Positions 57,394 through 64,000 of a DNA stretch of 64,000 nt are shown piece after piece. The stretch's first letter is position 1; every line of letters begins with the position of its first letter. The position numbers and the translations under genes were made by a program. The DNA is from Zea mays (Eukaryota; Streptophyta; Magnoliopsida; Poales; Poaceae), in NCBI RefSeq assembly GCF_902167145.1, contig NC_050098.1:76672207-76736206 (forward strand), in the 5' to 3' direction. The notes under the pieces are model-generated. The model did no database searches. It saw nothing but the letters and a program-made list of their open reading frames with translations, and was not told the DNA's origin.

Positions 57394-57405
57394 TGGTATC
57401 GGAGC
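57394..57405 (+). other. Primer-binding site of element D
   Basis: TGGTATCGGAGC, one mismatch to the initiator-Met tRNA complement, two bases after the LTR end. Confidence 0.8.
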
Positions 57406-60303
57406 AGGATTAAGTATATACGGTCACATACGTATTTTCAAAACAAAAGTTTTGGTTTTAGAAAACCTATTTTCAACTAAACACATTGTTTGGTTTTGAA
57501 AAACAGTTTTGAAAAACTATAATGCTAGCGACATCCTCTATTAAGCCCTAAGTTAAGGACTATCAGGTGGCTTAGTTCAAAATAATAACCCACAACCGGG
57601 TGGATATTGCATACATGTGTAATGTTATTTTTGAGGCCATTCAGTTTTGAATGGATCGACGCTCAAGGTAAGGTGAGATGTGAGAGCATGACCGAACAAA
57701 CGTCGGTCTAGGGAAGAGATAAAAGCGCTTGATTATATACATGTTCCAAATATGTATAAATGAAGGCTGCGATGTGGAGTATTTACTTTTCTGGGAATTC
57801 AGTACCCCATGGATGTGTATGGGTATACAGACATGGGAATACTGAGAAATGTAATGTACTTGTAACGACGCACCTACGCTCAGGTAAGAAGGTGAGTTAC
57901 CATAATGAGTTGCCCTATGGTTAAAGTGTGGCAACAGCGCCTATGTGTGGCTCAGCGCTTAATGATGATCTGACCTCCATATAGCAATATATGGAGTATA
58001 ATCTGTGATCAACTGTCATGTGTGAACTGCATCATGGGAAATTAGGCTGTGATGAAATTTTCTGCAGGTACACTAACCTCGAAATCGTATGTGTAGCTGA
58101 CGACTAGCAAAATACCGAGAGAGTCGTTAGTATGCCACCGATATAGAACGCTATTGCCATATTAGATTGGCAAACATTTGTGAGGACGCTTAAGACGAGC
58201 ATGCATCCTGATTGTTGCATTATGTTTGTCACCTATACATCCAAAATGCTTCTCTCATCTTTATTCCAGTAACCAGTGATTGTAGATAATGTGGTGTAAT
58301 GTTGTATTATGAACTTTAATGAAATAGTTGTCCTCCGTTCTTTAGGTAACCTATTTAGGTGTTATATATATGTTTGTTCTGGTACTTGATGTGCTGATAG
58401 AAGGTTGGTAGTTTGTTTAAACCAAAACTAGGCTATGTCCTTATTTAGTGAATCATGACCCAAATTCAAATTTTCTATTATCACTCCATACAACTAAATG
58501 CTTAGATAATTTCTTTGTTGAACATAAAGTGTACCCGGGCTTAAAACAAGAATATCGAGTCATGTCCCCATCCAAAACCATGTCCTTATTCGATTGGGCA
58601 AGCTAATGTCTTTATTCTAGTTTGTCTGTTTTTAAGGATCACCATGTTGCTTTATCAACCCAACCTAGGAAAGACATGTCCGATCATTTTCTTGAATTTG
58701 ATGCCTTTGGTTCCCTCATATCTACCGAAGGCATACCAACTTCATCTTGTGATTGTTTTCCGTCTGTATCTAATCTGATACTAATCCTTGATCTTGTAAT
58801 CTCTATGATGGGCATAGAAATATGCTTGGGTCTGAATTAACAGTGTCCCATCATACTCCTTTCATCGAGTTTAGGTTATGGCCATGCCTTGTTCGTTTCA
58901 TCGGGCCATAATCTATTTGGTTCTCTACTTGTAACCATTCTTACAAGTGGAGTCTATTGTGTATATTTTCATCCTTGCTCAACCTATTGGTGTGGCGCGA
59001 GATTTCTTATTGGTTACGTCTGGGAATGGTGTTGTGACTAAAATCGATGGTGCCATGACGAAACCGAGGGCCTCCTGTGGACGATCGACACACGGTTGTG
59101 CTGCTCAGCACGCGCTGGTATCACGGTTAGTAGTTGTGATCCATTATGAGACTATATCAATGGGTTATCTTGGCACAATATGTTTCTGCTATGTGAGATT
59201 CATTATTGGTGTTAGTTCGATGATGGTGTCCTAGTAAATAACTTAGGGTGCCGCGTAAATCCAAAAGTCTCATGTGGCGACCGACACATGGTAGTGTTGT
59301 TCGGTATGCTGGTATCGAAGTTCTTGGCTATGATCCATTATGGAACCACACTGCATGTTATCTTCCGTAGATCTCTTGCTTGAAATGATTCTGGTGTTGT
59401 TTGTTGAAGTGACCAAGCAACATCTATCATCTCTGTTGGACCAAAAGGGGCATACCACTTCCATATGTGGTCTTTTTTCTTTTGATATTGGTAGTGACTA
59501 CTCATACCAGTTCCCTTTACGTCCTTTGTGTAAAGGTGAAGCCTTGAGCTTTTTAATGTTGGAAAACAACTGATTAGCTCTCAAAATGGAGATTGATTTT
59601 CCCTACTGCTGAAATGCAGGAGTCTGTTCATTCGCTTTCTTATTTAATCCATGCATTCTCGAACCAAGTCAGTTCACCTCGTATGAAGAAACAGATGAAC
59701 AACCTGACCAAATGGATTTCTGCCCAAGTGCATGACCAATTGTTAATAAGAGTGAACTCTCAACCCTTGGCTTACCAATGGTATTGAGAGGACCTGCTTA
59801 ATGTCAAGGGTAGTTCAACAAGTTGGTTTTCCTAACTTGTAACTGCTTTGTGAACAAAGGTTAAGTTTAGAGATCATTTTATCAAGTTGTTTAAACTCAC
59901 TTTAGTTCAGCATATCCTGAAGAAAACCTTGTGAAGATCAAGTGAAGGTTATGAACATATGCGCAGATCTTGTGCTATGTTGGATTAGATTATGAGCATA
60001 TGCATCTTAACTTTACCTTGTTGGCCGAGGTATTTTGCCATCCTCAGCTAACTGTTAACAACCTAACCACAGCTCTAGTCATGCCTCGATCGCCTCACGT
60101 GTGCTTTTCCAGCATGAGTGATAAAGTCGAGTCATGCTTAGTTCTCGATAAAGCGGATTGATTGTGAAGTCAACATTTGTCGAGTATCTTCACTAATGCA
60201 TTCCTTGAATTTTTATTATCTTTCTGGAACTTGAATTCCTCAAATGACCTCTTGTTGGTAATCCTTTTTTTGTGTGTTTTACCCAAGATGGTGCATCTAA
60301 TTC
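57406..60303 (+). mobile_element. Element D internal region, apparently non-coding
   Basis: About 2.9 kb without any gag or pol motif and with only short unsupported ORFs (the longest, 58947-59234, overlaps a diverged internal duplication). D is therefore probably a large non-coding derivative. 59050-59152 and 59249-59347 are diverged copies about 195 bp apart. Interrupted at 60304 by the Huck-like element. Confidence 0.7.
59050..59347 (+). repeat. Diverged ~195-bp tandem duplication in element D
   Basis: Shared order of blocks: GTGCC, CCGA, ACACA(C/T)GG, TGCTGGTATC, TGATCCATTATG. Both copies include GCTGGTATC, resembling the start of the initiator-Met primer site. Confidence 0.55.
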
Positions 60304-61659
60304 TGTCGGCGTTTTGACCCCGGGGGGTCCCTGGACCGACGAGTAAAATTGTCGTTGCGTGTCCTAGCCCAGATGGGTTGGCGCGAGATGGAACACAAAG
60401 GGGGGGATAACCGCGGTTCGTGTTATCCTGCGCCAGAGTGGGTGCGCTTGCAGTAGGGGTTACAAGCGTTCACGAGAGAGAGAGAGAGTGCGCGAGCCGG
60501 TTCGTTGGTCCGTCCTCCCGCGCGACCACCCTCTCGTATGAGGGCCCTGGCCCTTCCTTTTATAGATGCAAGAAGAGGGTCCAAGTGTATAATGGGGGTG
60601 TAGCAATATGCTAACGTGTCCGGCAGAGAGGAGCCAGAGCCCTATGTACATGCCAACGTGGCTGTCGGAGAGGTGCTAGAGCCCTGTGCACGCGGTGTCG
60701 TGGCCGTTGGAGGAGCGCTTGAGCCCTGTAGAAGCACAGCTGTCGGGGCTGCTGGGACCTTGCTGACGTCTCCTTGCTTCCGTAGGGGGCTTAGGAACCA
60801 CCGTCGTCATGGACGCACGCGGGGTGCCATCATTACTTGTTTACTGGGGCGAGCCAGATGGGACGCCGGTCTTGTTCCCCGTAGCCTGAGCTAGCTAGGG
60901 GTAGGGTAATGATGTACCCCCTGTGGCGTGGTCGGTCCGAGCCCAAGGTCGAGCGAGGCGGAGACTCCTCCTGAGGCCGAGGCTGGGGTGGGGTGAGGAC
61001 GCGATTCCTTCTAAGGCCGAGGCCAGGGCCGAGCCCTAGGGTCGGGCGAGGCGGAGACCACCTTCCGAGGCCGAGGCGATGGCCGAGCCCTGAGGTCGGG
61101 TGAGGCGGAGACCTCCTTCTGAGGCCGAGGCCCAAGGTCGGGCGAGGCAGAGCTTCCTGTTGCGCCTGAGGCTGGACTTAGCTGTTGTCAGCCTCACCCT
61201 GGCGGGTGGCACAGCAGTCGGAGCGGGGCAGGCGGCGCTGTTTTCCTGTCAGGTCGGTCAGTGGAAGGGTGAAGTGACTGCGGTCACTTCGGCCCTGCCG
61301 ACTGAGGAACGTGCGTCAGGATAAGGTGTCAGGCGATCCTCGCATTGAATGCTCCTACGATACGGTCGGTTGGCGAGGCGATCTGGCCAAGGTTGCTTCA
61401 CTGCGAAGCCTGCCCGAGCTGGGCCTCAGGCGAGTCGAGGGTGCGTCCGTTGCTTGAGGAGGCCCTCGGGCGAGGAGTGAATTCGCCTGGGACTACTGCT
61501 CCTGCCCGAGGCTGGGCTCGGGTGAGGCGAGATCGCGTCCCTTGAGTAGACGAAGCCTTGACCTGAATTGCGCCCATCAGTCTCTACAGCTTGTGCTGAT
61601 GGTGATTACCAGCCGAGTTTAGGAGTGTTGGGGGGTACCCCTAATTATGGTACACGATA
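60304..61659 (-). repeat. Huck-like 3' LTR (1356 bp)
   Basis: GC-rich. TATAAAA at 60564-60558 on the minus strand fixes the orientation. 60935-61150 holds about four imperfect copies of a ~55-60-bp block with GAGGCCGAGGC and GGTCGGGCGAGGCGGAG. A GA microsatellite lies at 60475-60489. Confidence 0.87.
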
Positions 61660-61672
61660 GTAGCCCCCGAGC
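61660..61672 (-). other. Huck-like polypurine tract
   Basis: Minus strand GCTCGGGGGCTAC directly before the LTR start. It resembles the GGGGCTAC end in element I and GGAGCTAC in T2. Confidence 0.8.
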
Positions 61673-63523
61673 CTCAAAGGGAGTGTTGGTACTCGCTTGG
61701 AGGCTTTGTCACACTTTTTTGCAAGGGGACCGGCCTTTCTCGGTTACATTTTGTTCCGGTGGGTGCGCGCGAGCGCACCCGCCGGGTGTAGCCCCCAAGG
61801 CCTCGGAGGAGTGGTTTGACTCCTCTGAGGTCTTAATGCCTTTAGCGATGCCTTGGCCGGTCTAGTTGTTCCCTCATGCGATCTGATGGTAGCCCGGGTG
61901 CATGGTCGGGTTCCGAGTTTTCAAGCTGGTCTGTTGACGCTGTCAATAGTTTGGCCGTAGCCAGGTTTGCGGGAGCAGCCCCCGAGCCTCTGCACGGAGC
62001 GAGAGGACGATCAAGGACTGACCCGACTTTTATCATACGCCCCTTCGTCGCCTTTCCGCAAGGAGGAGGGGGGAAGCGCCATGTTGCCCTCGGAGGGCGT
62101 CGAACATGGTGTCTCTAGTGAGTTGCTAACGGGTGATCCGAGTGGACGCCCGTGCCCCGTTCGATAAGGGTCGGCTAGTGGCCCAGAGGCGCGCTCCAAA
62201 AGTACATGCAGTTGATTTGCCGGACCCGGACCCGTTTGATAGGGTCCAAGGGCTCGATGCCTCCCTCTGGTGGGATTCCGTTACAAAATCGCTCCTGCTG
62301 GTCTCGGAAATGTGCTAGGGTACCTCGGGAGCGTAGCCCGAGCCTCGGCCATGTATCGGACGTACCCAGAGTCATCCCTCGCTCTGCGTGCTCTCGGGCG
62401 GCTGTCGAACCCTTCGAGGGACCAGCCTTCGAACCCCTGATCAGTAGTGGGCGCGGAGCCCGAGTGCTCTGAGGCGGTTGTCGAACCCTTCCGAGGGGCC
62501 AGCCTTCGAACCTCTGATCATTAATGAGCCTGAAGCCCGAGTGCTCTAGGGCGGCTGTCGAACCCTTCCGAGGGGCCAGCCTTTGAACCCTTGATCAGTA
62601 GGAGGGCTCGGGGCCCGCTTCCTTCACGGAAAAGGATCCCTTTCGGAGTATCCCCTTTCCCGGTCCCTGTAGCAAGAGAGAGAAAGGGGAGAAGGAAAAG
62701 GATATGAATTTAAACAGCGTGGCGCACCTTTTTTGACGCAGTCATCATGGCGGAGGTGAAACGTCGCCCGCTTCGCCTGCCAAAGGCGTCGTTTGCCCTG
62801 CCGTGGAGTTAATGCGACAGGACGAGTGGTTCACGGGGCGGTCGTTGCGCAAGCCATTTGAGGAACGGAACACGGGTGCATCGTCTTCACACCGTGGGAG
62901 AGGGCTCCCATGCTGCTCCAGGAGGGGACGTGAGCCTGCAGACGATTTGACCGCCGTTTCCGCCCGTCTGCTGCCGCCATTACTGCCGGCCCACTTTTGG
63001 CCATATTGACCGTCGTGCCTCCTCCCGCGGCTGACTGACCCGTGATCGATGTGCTTGACTGGCACTGCTGGGCCACGCACAGGGTTGCCTCGAGTCGCGG
63101 CACTGGTTCCGCAGTCGAGAAGGCGCAGCATTGGCGCAAGTGGCGGTGCAGTTTCTCGCACGTAGTAACCGGTGCGCCGGTTACAGGACGTGTGGGCCTG
63201 GGCCTCCATGCTGGATGCGTCGAAGTCGAAGGGGTGCGCCACCGTGGTGCGGTTGCACGCCACCTGCATGGCAGTCCGCCCTTTCAACCGCTAGTTTCGG
63301 TGAGGATGGAGGAGTGCTTGTAACCACGGGGTGGTTACACGCTCCGCGCGCGGCGGTTTGGCTTCTTCTGTTCCAGGCCAGCTTGCATGACGTGTGGGAC
63401 CCAACCCCCGTGTCGTAGGGGGAGGACCCTGGAGCACGTCGGTGAAGACTTAGCCCGCGACGCCTGAGGACGCGAGTGGGGAGAGCCGCCTTTAAAAAGG
63501 GGTCGATCCCCCTAGCGGTAGCC
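61673..63523. other. Huck-like 3' internal region, non-coding
   Basis: GC-rich, with many overlapping ORFs on both strands that I regard as compositional. 62397-62625 is a tandem repeat of three ~77-bp units starting GGCGG(C/T)TGTCGAACCC. TTTAAAAAGG on the plus strand at 63491-63500 is a possible weak TATA box for an antisense transcript. Confidence 0.6.
62397..62625. repeat. ~77-bp tandem repeat, three units
   Basis: Units start at 62397, 62473 and 62550. Each has TGTCGAACCCTTC, GGCCAGCCTT and TGATCA in order, with few differences. Confidence 0.85.
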
Positions 63524-64000
63524 ATGCCTTCGCACTCCCCTCATGCATTGCGCCCTTCCTCCTTCCGAGCCCCCAGATGGGGAGCACCCGCGTTGCTTTC
63601 GTCTTGCTGCTGTTGGAGGAGCGCAACCTCACGGAGGTTGGCACCCTTCAGCCATCGCTCGGCTTCAAGGATTTTCATCAGGCAGCCCGGCTGCATTTCC
63701 TCACCAATGGTCACCCAGGATGGTGACCACCGGTTCGATGGTGGCGAGAAGCAAGCCAGGCTGCGGCCTCTGCCCCGCCCTCAGCTTAAAGGATCTTCAT
63801 CACCCGAGCTGGGGAGGAGGGCGGGGCAAGTCGGGGCCCGCCTCCGCGTGGGCTGGCGACCTGCTTCTTCCTCCGGCATCCAGGGGAGGGAACCATCCTC
63901 CAGCTCTACGGAGGAGGCGTCCTCCAGCCATGCGGGGGAAGGCGAACTGCTGCTGCCTTGCCAGGGTGCAGCATTCCGTCCTCCGTCCGGGCGACTGTGG
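63524..64000 (+). CDS. Possible antisense ORF of the Huck-like element, partial
   Basis: From ATG 63524 the frame stays open for 159 codons to the window edge, beginning MPSHSPHALRPSSFRAPRWG and rich in Ser, Pro and Arg. It lies on the strand opposite to the element's sense genes, as the antisense genes of I and T2 do, and behind a TATA-like TTTAAAAA. It does not match their N-terminus (MARVRSTARV). High GC makes chance open frames common, so it could be nothing. No domain recognised. Confidence 0.35.
   Translation, partial: MPSHSPHALRPSSFRAPRWGAPALLSSCCCWRSATSRRLAPFSHRSASRIFIRQPGCISSPMVTQDGDHRFDGGEKQARLRPLPRPQLKGSSSPELGRRAGQVGARLRVGWRPASSSGIQGREPSSSSTEEASSSHAGEGELLLPCQGAAFRPPSGRLW

Larger units (their letters stand above)
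60304..64000 (-). mobile_element. Huck-like Tat-lineage element, 3' end
   Basis: Minus-strand element: 3' LTR 61659-60304, polypurine tract, then 2.3 kb of 3' internal sequence running off the window. The LTR end GGGGTCAAAACGCCGACA and the TATCGTGTACCATAATTAGGGG start (TGTCGGGTACC in intact relatives) are what I know from maize Huck. Left flank AATTC (60299-60303). Confidence 0.85.

Noticed and set aside
60420..61545. Several ORFs on both strands in the Huck-like LTR
   Set aside because: They follow GC-rich imperfect repeats and lie within an LTR of clear boundaries.

Overview
The window is plant repeat DNA, most likely from maize or a close Andropogoneae relative (Zea/Tripsacum type). That call rests on a Huck-like LTR at the right end, an Opie/Ji-like Sirevirus LTR near 30 kb, and cinful-like Tat LTRs; these family names come from memory of such sequences and were not searched. 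I found no credible host gene, tRNA, rRNA or CRISPR array. Essentially every base belongs to an LTR retrotransposon or a fragment of one.

Layout, using my own letters. C (minus strand, 23012-29906) is the oldest visible element, a chromodomain Gypsy. A (plus strand, 1-23011 minus its insert) is another chromodomain Gypsy with ~4.6 kb LTRs and sits inside C's 3' LTR. I (plus strand, 1468-11026) is a young Tat-lineage element inside A's 5' LTR, flanked by the duplication CCTTA. On the right a Sirevirus (minus, 29907-31738) interrupts the end of C's 5' LTR. A second Tat element T2 (minus, 31739-41518) interrupts the Sirevirus. T2's LTR holds a complete coding-less element, the LARD (32058-38788, duplication ACGTG). 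T2 is cut at 41519 by C' (plus, a relative of C). C' is cut at 43837 by B (minus, same family as A). B is cut at 53247 by D (plus, ~4.1 kb LTR and a non-coding interior). D is cut at 60304 by a Huck-like Tat element (minus) that runs off the window. The missing right halves of six elements should lie beyond base 64000 in a predictable order.

All gag-pol copies are broken by stops and frameshifts. The best preserved gene is the antisense gene of element I (7054-9960, minus strand). It has three exons, two short GT-AG introns that keep the frame, a TATA box of its own, an NLS-like PKKRKV and a coiled coil, with no stop over 919 codons, while the pol gene of the same element is disabled and its gag is almost entirely missing.

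Signals I consider most worth following: the intact antisense gene and its conserved promoter in two Tat elements; a hairpin at fixed distance before the polypurine tract in three different Gypsy elements (C, B, LARD) with a covarying closing pair; 3' splice-site-like sequences abutting the gag ATG in A, B and C together with a conserved GTAAGCC in the A and B LTRs; and a shared leader ORF upstream of gag in A and C.
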